This document shows, piece after piece, positions 52,287 to 61,212 of a stretch of DNA of 64,000 nucleotides. The notes beneath the pieces were generated by a model that did no database searches, was not told the DNA's origin, and was given only the letters and a program-made list of their open reading frames with translations. The stretch spans positions 1 through 64,000 of the forward strand of contig JAKLPV010000047.1 in NCBI GenBank assembly GCA_022013685.1, in the 5' to 3' direction. Each line of letters starts with the position of its first letter. Positions within the stretch are counted from its first letter, which is position 1. This DNA is from Anaerolineae bacterium. Lineage in GTDB: Bacteria; Chloroflexota; Anaerolineae; Anaerolineales; Villigracilaceae. Made by a program: the position numbers and the translations under genes.

Positions 52287-53627
52287 ATGCAACGATATCG
52301 TCATCTACTGCTAAAGCAAACATCGCTGATTCTTCTTTTATTATTCGTTACGGCCAGTTGCGCCTATTTCCCCAGAATCATCTACATAACAGCAGCTCCG
52401 ACAGCATCGCAACCTGATACAAAGACGCTTAGGCCGCAACCAACCCAAACCCTTCCACAAGAACCTACACAAAAGCCAACCGAAAAGCCGCTTTCTACAC
52501 CAACTCTCTTACCAACAAAAACCATCACACCCACGCCAAATTTCAATGATTCAACCTTTCAACCACAGAGTGTTGATGAGCTACAAAGCTTTGTGCTGTC
52601 TCGGCTTAATCAAGGCAAGAAAGTTTCCGAACTAACCGATTTTTTTCATCGTCAGGCTTCCACAAAAACCTGGACCGATAGTTATGCCATAGATTTTGAT
52701 GGAGATGGAAAAAATGAGTTGTTTTTCTATAGTCTCCTGCGTCAAGACAATTTCGACCAGAACATTTACTGGATTGTGAAAGAAGTAGATGGGCAATACA
52801 AAATTGAGTATTCAAAAAACGAAAACGCCGAATACGGTGCAAATGTCAAAATTGTCGATGACTTTAATCGAGATGATCTACCAGATTTAATTTTTACAAG
52901 ACCCATGCCTGGCAATGGCTCAGGAGCAGATGTTTTCATGGCGCGCCTGGAAAATACAGAATATATCATCCGTCAAATCGCGACAACCGATCAAATCATC
53001 GATGAAATCCGCGCTGGTATTCCAGATGCAAGTGGCATTAAACAGATCATAATTACTGGTTTCCAAGCGGGTTGGGGCAGTTCAGGGCCTGGAAGAACGG
53101 TGGAAGAAACGTTTTCTGCAAAAGGCAATGCATACGAATTGACAAATTCACGCTATTTACCATCGAAATATCGAATTCATGTTCTCCAAGACGCACAAGT
53201 TGCTTATGACATTGGCGATGAAAAACTGGCGGTTAAATTATGGGGATTAGCGGCACATGATGCCACACTTGAAAACTATCCATCCATGTGGATTGAAAAT
53301 GACATTCCTGAAAAATACCAACCTGCTTATGCAGTTTACCGGCTTTATACCCACTATTTAATCATCGGAGATGAAACAAATACACAAAAATATTTAAGAG
53401 AACTTAACAATAAATATCCCGAAGGTTCACCAGGCGGAGAATTTATCGCGCTATCCCACGAGGCGAAACGTCTCTTGGATATCAGTCAGGATCCCGAAGT
53501 GGTATGCGATGGCATTTATGAATATTTGAATTCAACTGATGAAAATGTGAATTTTTTAATGGATCACTGGTATTGGGGAGATCATAACTTAAACATCGTC
53601 GAATTTTGTCCGGTGAGTAGGGAGTAA
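52287..53627 (+). CDS. Lipoprotein with FG-GAP/VCBS-like repeats
   Basis: 446 residues from the ATG at 52287 (GAAGGG upstream); an extended frame would start at TTG. A signal peptide with lipobox FVTASC (Cys near residue 25) is followed by a Pro/Thr-rich linker to about residue 85. Two calcium-loop-like strands, DFDGDGKNELFFY near 145 and DDFNRDDLPDLIF near 190, resemble FG-GAP repeats. The C-terminal 200 residues are helical and unrecognised. The gene is visibly AT-richer than its neighbours (many AAA, AAT, ATT codons), which suggests acquisition by transfer or relaxed selection. Confidence 0.75.
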   Translation: MQRYRHLLLKQTSLILLLLFVTASCAYFPRIIYITAAPTASQPDTKTLRPQPTQTLPQEPTQKPTEKPLSTPTLLPTKTITPTPNFNDSTFQPQSVDELQSFVLSRLNQGKKVSELTDFFHRQASTKTWTDSYAIDFDGDGKNELFFYSLLRQDNFDQNIYWIVKEVDGQYKIEYSKNENAEYGANVKIVDDFNRDDLPDLIFTRPMPGNGSGADVFMARLENTEYIIRQIATTDQIIDEIRAGIPDASGIKQIIITGFQAGWGSSGPGRTVEETFSAKGNAYELTNSRYLPSKYRIHVLQDAQVAYDIGDEKLAVKLWGLAAHDATLENYPSMWIENDIPEKYQPAYAVYRLYTHYLIIGDETNTQKYLRELNNKYPEGSPGGEFIALSHEAKRLLDISQDPEVVCDGIYEYLNSTDENVNFLMDHWYWGDHNLNIVEFCPVSRE

Positions 53628-53634
53628 TCATTCT

Positions 53635-53670
53635 AAAAGAGCGGGCCAATCAGGGTTGGCCCGCTCTTTT
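53635..53670. terminator. Bidirectional terminator
   Basis: Perfect 15-bp arms AAAAGAGCGGGCCAA and TTGGCCCGCTCTTTT with a 6-base loop, between convergent genes. Confidence 0.9.
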
Positions 53671-54457
53671 ATTCAATTGCTCTTGAAAACTCGAGCGCCG
53701 CCTGCCAAAATGGCGACTCTGGCCCTTTCTCGATCTCCAGATCATGTCCGGTCTCGAAACGCATGAACTGAAACCGTGGGTGCGCCGCCAGCACGGACGG
53801 GATTTCGGCATCCTGCAGCAAGCCGCCTTTTTCGGGGCTGGCCTGGGTCAGCAGAACCGGGCATTGAATTTTATCGAAATTCACATCGCCCACATCGGCA
53901 AAGAAACCTTCGACGCGGCCCTCGGCGTGATAATCCATGACTGCCGGGTCAAGCTGAGACATTTCCACGGCCCCCTCGGGCAGCAGTCCGCGCCGCAGCA
54001 ATTCGTCCACGGGCCGACCGGCCAGTTTGCGGCGCAGGCCAAACAGCTTGGTCTGGCGGCGGCTGTTCATCATCGCGATGTGCGTGGCGAGGTCAAAGGA
54101 AGTGTCCCCGGTCACGACAGCCCGCACCCGCTGCGGATAATCCTGGGCCAGGTGCAAGGCGATCGACCCGCCCATCGAATGCCCGATCAAAACAGCGGGG
54201 CCGTCCGCTGCAAAATGGGCCAACACCGACTCGGCGTCCCGGTAAAAGCCATCCGCTGTGTATCCACCGGGAGCACGGCCTGACTTGCCGTGTCCGCGAA
54301 AATCAAAGGCAACGACGTGCCATCTTTCGGTCAGGATGGGCAAAATGGGCTGGAAAACCTGCCAGCGGTTGCTAAATCCGTGCAGCAAGAGGAGCAAAGG
54401 TCCGTTTGCCGGGCCTTCGGCTATATTTAACACCTGTAAAGAAAATTCTCGCATCAT
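53669..54457 (-). CDS. Alpha/beta hydrolase
   Basis: 262 residues from the ATG at 54457; a frame beginning four codons earlier would use TTG within a heptad repeat. Hydrolase fold: LLLHGFSNRWQVFQPI, FDFRGHGKSGRAPGGYT, nucleophile elbow LIGHSMGGSIALHLAQ and catalytic His in FETGHDLEIEK. Cytoplasmic; substrate unknown. The start lies on the edge of a three-unit heptad repeat. Confidence 0.83.
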   Translation of the reverse strand: MMREFSLQVLNIAEGPANGPLLLLLHGFSNRWQVFQPILPILTERWHVVAFDFRGHGKSGRAPGGYTADGFYRDAESVLAHFAADGPAVLIGHSMGGSIALHLAQDYPQRVRAVVTGDTSFDLATHIAMMNSRRQTKLFGLRRKLAGRPVDELLRRGLLPEGAVEMSQLDPAVMDYHAEGRVEGFFADVGDVNFDKIQCPVLLTQASPEKGGLLQDAEIPSVLAAHPRFQFMRFETGHDLEIEKGPESPFWQAALEFSRAIE

Positions 54458-54476
54458 TTCAACTTTCAAATTTCGA
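54456..54476. repeat. Heptad repeat, ATTTCAA type
   Basis: Three units ATTTCAA, CTTTCAA, ATTTCGA; inverted they read TTGAAAT/TTGAAAG, the type seen at 3927 and 36817. It covers the start codon of the hydrolase gene. Confidence 0.6.
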
Positions 54477-54549
54477 ATCAGGGTATCGACTTGTCCCAGA
54501 CCTTACCATAATGTTGGTTATCTCGATATGATTTCACCAGTTTAATATG

Positions 54550-54577
54550 TTGGTAGCAAGCATGAAGCAAGTATAAT
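54550..54577 (+). promoter_or_regulatory. Promoter of the PhnD-like/cyclase operon
   Basis: TTGGTA (54550-54555) and TATAAT (54572-54577), 16 bases apart, lie about 50 bases before the ATG. An AAGCAA/TTGCTT dyad flanks the -10 box. Confidence 0.65.
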
Positions 54578-54629
54578 TTAAAAAAATTGCTTGCAGTTTT
54601 TATTCAAATTAATTTCTATAAAGGGTATC

Positions 54630-55598
54630 ATGAAAACAAGGTTTATTTTCACATGCATTCTCATCCTGCTTGTCAGTTCAGCCTGCGCTCCTCAGGCCAG
54701 CCCACAACCAGTTGCAAACACTGAAATCCCCGCCCCGACAGCGACCACGGCCGCAACCGTAGAAAACCCAATCGTTCTCGGAGACATCTCAGATGACCCG
54801 GCTGAAGTCATCGAGGGCGCACAACCCGTGGCCGATTACCTGGCCGAACAACTCAAAGATTACGGTATCACCAGCGGACAAGTTCGGGTGGCCTCCTCGA
54901 TCGAAGAAATGACAGAACTGCTCAGAAGCGGGGAAGTCGATCTGTATTTCGACAGCACCTACCCGGCCACGCTGATCAGCGACGAAACCGGGGCACAGAT
55001 CATCCTGCGCCGCTGGAAGTTCGGGGTAGAAAAATACAATGCGGTCATCTTTGCCAGCAAAGACAGCGGCATCACATCCGTGGACCAACTGGCGGGGCAG
55101 ATCATCGTTATGGATGCGCCCTATTCCACGTCGGGATACCTGTTGCCGGCAGTTCACCTGATGGAGAACGGCCTGATGCTAAGTGGGAAAAAGGATTACA
55201 ACCAGCCGGTAGCCAGCGACGAAGTCGGTTTTGTTTTCAGCTATGACGATGAAAATACCTTGCAGTGGGTTTTGAACGGGTTTGCCTCCGCCGGCGTGGT
55301 GGATGACTACCGCTTCGACATTGCCTTTCCTGCGGATGTGACTGCCAACCTGGTTGTGCTGGCCCGCACCGAGACCACTCCCCGCCAGATCGTTATTGCC
55401 AGCCCAACGCTCGATCAACCGCTGGTCGAGGCCATCAAAACCGCCCTGATCGGCATGGACGAATCCGAAGCCGGGCAGGCTGCATTGGAAAACTTCCTGA
55501 CCACCAAATTCGATGAGTTTCCTGAAGGCATCGATGTCGCCATCAAAAGAATGCGCGAAATGATGGAAATCGTTCAGGGTATTCAACTTCCAAAATAA
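54630..55598 (+). CDS. PhnD-like substrate-binding lipoprotein
   Basis: 322 residues from the ATG at 54630 with AAAGGG upstream; a longer frame to 54591 lacks this. Lipobox LLVSSAC near residue 18, Thr/Ala-rich linker, then a PhnD/phosphite-type binding domain: IVLGDISDDPAEVIEGAQPVADYLAEQLKDYG, ELLRSGEVDLYFDSTYPATLIS and DQLAGQIIVMDAPYSTSGYLLPA (each given as separate segments). No permease or ATPase gene is near. It ends 9 bases before a transmembrane nucleotide cyclase, which suggests that it presents a ligand to that receptor rather than to a transporter. Confidence 0.85.
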   Translation: MKTRFIFTCILILLVSSACAPQASPQPVANTEIPAPTATTAATVENPIVLGDISDDPAEVIEGAQPVADYLAEQLKDYGITSGQVRVASSIEEMTELLRSGEVDLYFDSTYPATLISDETGAQIILRRWKFGVEKYNAVIFASKDSGITSVDQLAGQIIVMDAPYSTSGYLLPAVHLMENGLMLSGKKDYNQPVASDEVGFVFSYDDENTLQWVLNGFASAGVVDDYRFDIAFPADVTANLVVLARTETTPRQIVIASPTLDQPLVEAIKTALIGMDESEAGQAALENFLTTKFDEFPEGIDVAIKRMREMMEIVQGIQLPK

Positions 55599-55607
55599 TG
55601 GTGATCA

Positions 55608-57026
55608 ATGCAATTTAGCAGTTACCTGAATAACCTGTCCTTGCGCACTAAAATCGCCAGCCTGACAAGCCTGCTTGTCATCGGCACGGTTTTGGCTTTA
55701 ACCGCACTGTCGATCGAGCGCGAGCGGGATAATTTCAAACAAGAATTAATGGAACAGGCCAACCTGTTTCTGAAAACCACCACCCTAAGTATTCGCGACT
55801 CACTGTATAGCCTTGAACTTGATGAGCTAATCGATCTCGCGCGAGTCTTGCGCGACGACCCCGATGTCACCTTTTTTGTGGTTTATGACAGCAATGGCCG
55901 GACGCTGGTCGATTCAAATACCGAACAAATTGCGACCTTCTCTCGTCAAGCGGACCCGCTCGGGCAGAAAATGATCACCATGCCCAGGGAAGAAGTCTAT
56001 AGCGAGTGGCAGGAAGGTCAATTGCTGGCGGGCCGCTCGATCTGGTTGGGTAACCAGAGCATTGGCGCCATCGCAACCGGCATGTCGACCGCAGCCCTCG
56101 ATGAAAAAATTCGCTCGATCACCATTCAGGGCGTTATCCTGGCCCTGGTGGCGCTGATCGTCGGGGGCGGGTTGATCGTTGTCCTGTCGCGAGACCTGAC
56201 CAGACCCCTTCAGGAACTGGCCCATGCGGCAGAGCAGATGGCCGACGGCAAGCTGGATGTTCAGGTCAAGCCGCGCTCGAGGGATGAAATTGGGCGTCTT
56301 GGCGAAGCCTTCAACCACATGGCGATCGGCCTGCAAGAACGCGAATGGCTGCGCGATATGTTTGGGCGCTTTGTCAGCCAGGAAGTTGCGGAAGCCATCC
56401 GCAGCGGGCAAGTCCAGCTCGAAGGCGAGAACCGGGTCGTCTCGGTTCTGTTCTGCGACATCCGCGAATTTACCGATTTCTCCGAACAACACACCCCGCA
56501 AGAAGTGGTCGCCATGCTGAACGAGTTTTTGCCGCTGGTGGTGCAGGCTGCCCAAAAAAACGGCGGGATGGTCAACAAATTCGGTGGGGACAGCACACTA
56601 ATCATCTACGGCGCACCGCGTGAACTGGACGACAGCGCTTATCATGCCATCCTGACCGCGCTCGACATTCAAACCGGTCTAAAAAGCCTGAACCAGCGCC
56701 TGGCAAAAAAAGGCGAACCGCCCTTGCGGGTCGGGGTCGGGATCAACACCGGCAGCGCACTGGCCGGGGCCGTTGGCCCACGCGAACGGCAGGAATATAC
56801 GGTTGTCGGCAATACCGTCAACCTGGCTGCGCGCATCGACGGGCTTAACAAGCAATTCCCGGAGCATAACATTTTGATCAGCGAACAAACGCGCTTCGCG
56901 CTTGGAAACCACCTCGACGAATTCGACATGATTAACCTCGGGCCGGTCTCCATCCGCGGCAAAAATGAACAGGTTGAAATTTGGGCCGTCAAAGGGTTAA
57001 AAAAAGTAAGCCAGCCCCCACAATAA
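55608..57026 (+). CDS. Transmembrane class III adenylate/guanylate cyclase with HAMP domain
   Basis: 472 residues. Membrane segment near 17-38, an extracytoplasmic sensor of about 125 residues (39-165), a second membrane segment near 178-198, a HAMP domain (about 199-250) and the catalytic domain. Metal-binding Asp residues lie in VLFCDIREFTDFSEQH and KFGGDSTLIIYG; transition-state Asn and Arg are in VGNTVNLAARID. The substrate-selecting Lys (NKFGG) and Thr (EYTVVG) fit ATP. GGTGA precedes the ATG. Paired with the PhnD-like lipoprotein 9 bases upstream. Confidence 0.92.
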   Translation: MQFSSYLNNLSLRTKIASLTSLLVIGTVLALTALSIERERDNFKQELMEQANLFLKTTTLSIRDSLYSLELDELIDLARVLRDDPDVTFFVVYDSNGRTLVDSNTEQIATFSRQADPLGQKMITMPREEVYSEWQEGQLLAGRSIWLGNQSIGAIATGMSTAALDEKIRSITIQGVILALVALIVGGGLIVVLSRDLTRPLQELAHAAEQMADGKLDVQVKPRSRDEIGRLGEAFNHMAIGLQEREWLRDMFGRFVSQEVAEAIRSGQVQLEGENRVVSVLFCDIREFTDFSEQHTPQEVVAMLNEFLPLVVQAAQKNGGMVNKFGGDSTLIIYGAPRELDDSAYHAILTALDIQTGLKSLNQRLAKKGEPPLRVGVGINTGSALAGAVGPRERQEYTVVGNTVNLAARIDGLNKQFPEHNILISEQTRFALGNHLDEFDMINLGPVSIRGKNEQVEIWAVKGLKKVSQPPQ

Positions 57027-57049
57027 ACACTGCGAAAAGAGGGACTTTT

Positions 57050-57781
57050 ATGGAATTTTTCTTCGGAAAAGATTTTACCGGCAGCGCATTCATTTTTCTT
57101 GGCAAGGAACACCTGCTTGCGATGGCAGCCCTGATTGTGTTGAATATTGCCCTGTTGGGACTAAGAAACTCGTCCCCGGTATTGAAAAAACAAGCCGCCC
57201 TGATCCTTGCCCTGATCTTGTGGGCCAATGAAATCGGCTGGCATCTGTGGAACGCCTCGATCGGAAAGTGGGATCTTCAGACCATGCTGCCGTTGCACGT
57301 TTGCAGCATCCTGGTCTGGCTGGGCGGCTGGATGCTGGTTCGCCGCGATAAAACCATTTATGAATACATGTACTTTTTGGGGATTGGCGGAGCCTTGCAA
57401 GCCATCCTTACTCCCGACCTGGGAATTTATGGCTACCCACACTATCGTTTTTTCCAAACTTTTATTTCACACGGACTGATCGTTACCGCCGCCATCTACA
57501 TGACCACGGTCGAAGGTTTCCGCCCGACCTGGGGCTCCATGAAACGGGTCATGATTGGCGGCAATATCTACCTGCTGATCGTGACCGGCATCAACTGGCT
57601 GGTTGGCGGCAATTACATGTTCACAATGCACAAACCGGAAACCGCCAGCCTGTTCGATATTATGCCCGCCTGGCCCTGGTATCTGTTGGTGGTTCAATTG
57701 ATCGGGTTGGTGATGTTCCTGATCTTATACCTGCCCTTTATCATCAAGGATTGGCGGGCCGGGAAACAAGAAACCGCCTGA
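57050..57781 (+). CDS. YwaF/TIGR02206-family membrane protein
   Basis: 243 residues from the ATG at 57050 with GAGGG 7 bases upstream. Seven to eight membrane segments; the family signature is spread over GKEHLLAMAALIVLN, LPLHVCSILVWLGGWML, GGALQAILTPDLGIYGYPHYRFFQTFISHG and GINWLVGGNYMFTMHKP. Function unknown. 24 bases after the cyclase gene, so it may belong to that operon. A strong hairpin follows. Confidence 0.88.
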   Translation: MEFFFGKDFTGSAFIFLGKEHLLAMAALIVLNIALLGLRNSSPVLKKQAALILALILWANEIGWHLWNASIGKWDLQTMLPLHVCSILVWLGGWMLVRRDKTIYEYMYFLGIGGALQAILTPDLGIYGYPHYRFFQTFISHGLIVTAAIYMTTVEGFRPTWGSMKRVMIGGNIYLLIVTGINWLVGGNYMFTMHKPETASLFDIMPAWPWYLLVVQLIGLVMFLILYLPFIIKDWRAGKQETA

Positions 57782-57798
57782 TCTGCATCTTCTGTTTA

Positions 57799-57846
57799 TT
57801 AAACGAAAACGCCGGGTTTGTGTACAAACCGGCGCTTTTCGTTTAA
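57799..57846. terminator. Large hairpin terminator after the YwaF-like gene
   Basis: The arms 57799-57821 and 57824-57846 (TTAAACGAAAACGCC... with GGCGCTTTTCGTTTAA) are complementary apart from one or two mismatches. On the plus strand the stem's own 3' arm is T-rich. Confidence 0.7.
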
Positions 57847-57874
57847 GGCTTTTCCGGGCTGGGCGGGAAGTTTC

Positions 57875-57927
57875 CCGGATTTGGGGTGTGAGTGGGTGCT
57901 TCGCACCCACTCACACCCCAAATCCGG
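57875..57927. repeat. Perfect 25-bp-arm palindrome
   Basis: Arms 57875-57899 and 57903-57927 are exact complements around loop TTC (starts CCGGATTTGGGG, turns at GGGTGC-TTC-GCACCC). Without a T-run it is not a typical terminator and looks like a dispersed palindromic unit. It is just before the stop of the convergent zinc-ribbon protein gene. Confidence 0.8.
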
Positions 57928-57968
57928 ACCTTTACCCCGTTGAAAACGGTAGACCCTGTTAAACCTGG

Positions 57969-58583
57969 CTACGGGTGCGGGTAAATGGCATTGTTTTCAG
58001 GCGCATCTGGCAGGTAGAGCACATAAACCGCGTTGCCGGCCTGAATGGCGTTATCAAGCGCATTCAAGGTTGAAACCTGGCCTTGATAACCCTGTCCATT
58101 GGCCTGGAAGCGATAAACGATCTGCCAGGGGTGGCGCTGATTGACCCGGACATTGTAGTTTTGTTCCACGCTGACAATTTCTCCGCGCACGGCCTGCCCG
58201 ACCTGCAAAACCCGGACGGTGGTGCGGGCTTTCTGGTAGCGCCAAAAGATGACGGCGCCCCCGCCAACCAGGAAGGCAAACCCCAGCAGGGCAAAGGGGA
58301 TGCCAACAAGGATGGTTACAACCGCCAAAAGCAAACTCAGCCCAACACAGCTGAAAGTGCCGCCGAGGATGGCAAAAACCATCCCGACGATGAACCAGCC
58401 ATCGCTGAAGACCAGCTTCCAGGCAAAGCTGTCGGCAATCGGGCGGGGAGCAGGCGGAGGCGCAAGCAGCGGCTCTTCGCGCGCAACGCCAGGCTGAGGG
58501 GGGATCGGCAGCGGTCCACCACACTTTCCACAGTTGGATTGAAATTCCACATAGTTGGTTCCACACCAGGGGCAGGTTATCAT
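57969..58583 (-). CDS. Zinc-ribbon membrane protein, DUF3592-like
   Basis: 204 residues. A zinc ribbon (CPWCGTNY ... CGKCGG) occupies residues 4-24, followed by a Pro-rich linker, two membrane helices near 60-82 and 86-112 and a C-terminal domain (TVRVLQVGQAVRGEIVSVEQNYNVRVN, WQIVYRFQANGQGYQG, VYVLYLPDAPENNAIYP) like the DUF3592 beta-domain. Function unknown. Its minus-strand TATAAT (58606-58611) lies directly after the citrate synthase terminator. Confidence 0.75.
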   Translation of the reverse strand: MITCPWCGTNYVEFQSNCGKCGGPLPIPPQPGVAREEPLLAPPPAPRPIADSFAWKLVFSDGWFIVGMVFAILGGTFSCVGLSLLLAVVTILVGIPFALLGFAFLVGGGAVIFWRYQKARTTVRVLQVGQAVRGEIVSVEQNYNVRVNQRHPWQIVYRFQANGQGYQGQVSTLNALDNAIQAGNAVYVLYLPDAPENNAIYPHP

Positions 58584-58613
58584 CTTGTAAATCCTTTCTG
58601 CCTGTATTATACG

Positions 58614-58651
58614 AAAAAAGGGACTTCCGGGTATTCACGGAAATCCCTTTT
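58614..58651 (-). terminator. Terminator downstream of citrate synthase
   Basis: An imperfect stem (AAAAGGGA..TTCCG with CGGAA..TCCCTTTT) is followed on the minus strand by TTTTTTCG. Confidence 0.75.
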
Positions 58652-58654
58652 AGA

Positions 58655-58704
58655 ATCGCCCTTCGACTGCGCTCGCCTGTCGGCTCGCTCCGCTCAGGGC
58701 TTGA
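58655..58704. repeat. Half-copy of the CTTCGACT/CCGCTCAGG repeat
   Basis: CCCTTCGACTGCGCTCG and GCTCCGCTCAGGGCTTGA match the right half of the inverted repeat at 16203-16321. It abuts a heptad array. Confidence 0.65.
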
Positions 58705-58731
58705 TTACTGAATACTGCTTACTGAATTCTG
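58704..58731. repeat. Heptad repeat, ATTACTG type
   Basis: Four units ATTACTG, AATACTG, CTTACTG, AATTCTG, ending just before the citrate synthase stop. Same type as the right part of the 21489-21551 array. Confidence 0.7.
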
Positions 58732-58734
58732 GCC

Positions 58735-60045
58735 CTAGCCCGCCTTGGCGACAATATCCTCGAGCATTTTGGTGCTCAACGATTTGGGGCGTTCGAGCGG
58801 CTGGCCGAGGGCGCGCGCCCAGACCAGGTTGGCCATTACGCCCAGGCCGCGCCCAACCCCAAACAGGACGGTGTAAAAGTCGAATTCGCGCACACCGTAG
58901 TAATGCTGGAGGGTGCCTGAGATCGCATCCACGTTCGGAGCGGGATTCTTGGCCTTGCCCTGCTCTTTCAAGACAGCCGGGACGACATCGAAAACCATAT
59001 CCGCCAGGCGGACGAGTTCATCCTGCGGGAAGTGGGCTTTGGCATAGCTCATCTGGGCCGTAAAACGCGGGTCAGGCACACGCAGCACGGCATGACCGTA
59101 ACCGGGAATGACCTTGCCGCCGTTGAGCGTGTCCCAGGCGAACTGGTAAAGCTGCTCGCGGGACGGCACACCGCCGAGTTTTTTGTGGACATCGATCAGC
59201 CAGCCCAGGCATTCCTGGTTGGCAAGGCCGTGCAACGGGCCAGCCAGGCCGTTCAGGCCGGCAGAGAAGGCGTAGTAGGCATCCGAAAGCGTCGAACCGA
59301 CCAGGTGAGTGGCATGGGCCGAAACATTGCCCGACTCATGGTCAGAGTGGATGATGAAATACAGGCGCGCCAGATCGGCATAACCTTTTTCATCTTCAAC
59401 GCCCATCATACGGGCAAAGTTCGCGCCGTAATCGAGCTTGCGATCATATTTGGGAACGCCGCCATCCTTGTATTTCAGGCGGTAGATAAAAGCTGCGATG
59501 ACCGGCAATCTAGCGGTCAGGTTCAGCGCATCTTCAAGGGTCGGCTCCCAGTAGGCTTCCTTTTTGATGCCTTCGTGATATTGTTTCGCAAATTGTGAGT
59601 CGTTTTGCAGCGCCAGCACCGCCTGCGAGAGCAGGGTCATCGGGTGGGTGTCTTTGGGCATGGCCTTGAGCATCTTGAAAACATAGGCCGGCACCCTGGC
59701 GCGCCTGGCCCATTCCTTCTCGACCGCTTCAGCATGGCGCTTGGTCGGGACAGTTCCGATCAAGAGCAGGTAGAACAGGCCGCCGACATAGGGCATCTCG
59801 GCCCCATCCGGCTTGGGCAGGGCAGCCAACACTTCAGGGATGGACATGCCACGAAAACGGATGCCCTCTGCCGGGTCGACATAGGAAATATCGGTCACCA
59901 GGCTCTTGATGTCGCGCATGCCCCCCACGACCTGTCCGACTGTTACCTGGTCAACGACCACATCTGCATGTTCTTTGGCCAGGCTCTTCATCCGGTCACG
60001 CCATGCAGGCAGCTGGGCAGAAATCTTATCGTGTAGAATCATCAT
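58735..60045 (-). CDS. Citrate synthase, mitochondrial-like type
   Basis: 436 residues. The sequence is strikingly like mitochondrial enzymes: HSDHESGNVSAHATHLVG, NGLAGPLHGLANQE (catalytic His), IPGYGHAVLR (second His), LKEQGKAKNPAPNVDAISG (catalytic Asp) and YTVLFGVGRGLGV with GQPLERPKS. It condenses acetyl-CoA with oxaloacetate. CAAAGGAG sits 4 bases before the first ATG; the second ATG (60042) has better spacing. Same strand and 64 bases downstream of malate dehydrogenase, which makes its oxaloacetate, with a hairpin between. Confidence 0.93.
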   Translation of the reverse strand: MMILHDKISAQLPAWRDRMKSLAKEHADVVVDQVTVGQVVGGMRDIKSLVTDISYVDPAEGIRFRGMSIPEVLAALPKPDGAEMPYVGGLFYLLLIGTVPTKRHAEAVEKEWARRARVPAYVFKMLKAMPKDTHPMTLLSQAVLALQNDSQFAKQYHEGIKKEAYWEPTLEDALNLTARLPVIAAFIYRLKYKDGGVPKYDRKLDYGANFARMMGVEDEKGYADLARLYFIIHSDHESGNVSAHATHLVGSTLSDAYYAFSAGLNGLAGPLHGLANQECLGWLIDVHKKLGGVPSREQLYQFAWDTLNGGKVIPGYGHAVLRVPDPRFTAQMSYAKAHFPQDELVRLADMVFDVVPAVLKEQGKAKNPAPNVDAISGTLQHYYGVREFDFYTVLFGVGRGLGVMANLVWARALGQPLERPKSLSTKMLEDIVAKAG

Positions 60046-60071
60046 TGGCTCCTTTGGCAGGGAATTTTAAG

Positions 60072-60104
60072 AAACCCTAAAGGATTGATAATCCTTTAGG
60101 GTTT
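60072..60104 (-). terminator. Hairpin between mdh and citrate synthase
   Basis: Perfect 15-bp arms AAACCCTAAAGGATT and AATCCTTTAGGGTTT with a 3-base loop. The T-run on the minus strand is short (TTTCTT), so it may be partial. Confidence 0.65.
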
Positions 60105-60108
60105 GGTT

Positions 60109-61092
<984 letters not shown>

Positions 61093-61114
61093 TCAAATTC
61101 CCCTTCATTGTAAC

Positions 61115-61157
61115 AAAAAACGGAGACCTGCCGCAACCTTTTGCGCAAGTCTCCGTG
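61115..61157 (-). terminator. Terminator after thioredoxin reductase
   Basis: The stem ACGGAGAC with GTCTCCGT and an inner CGCAA/TTGCG pairing is followed on the minus strand by TTTTTTG. Confidence 0.85.
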
Positions 61158-61212
61158 GAACACTCTACCCTTCAGCTTGTTCGCCGTTAAACATGCCGGT
61201 CAAACCCGCTGG

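Noticed and set aside
57782-57968. Small hidden gene in the gap after the YwaF-like gene
   Set aside because: The gap is filled by two strong hairpins and has no start codon with a ribosome-binding site.
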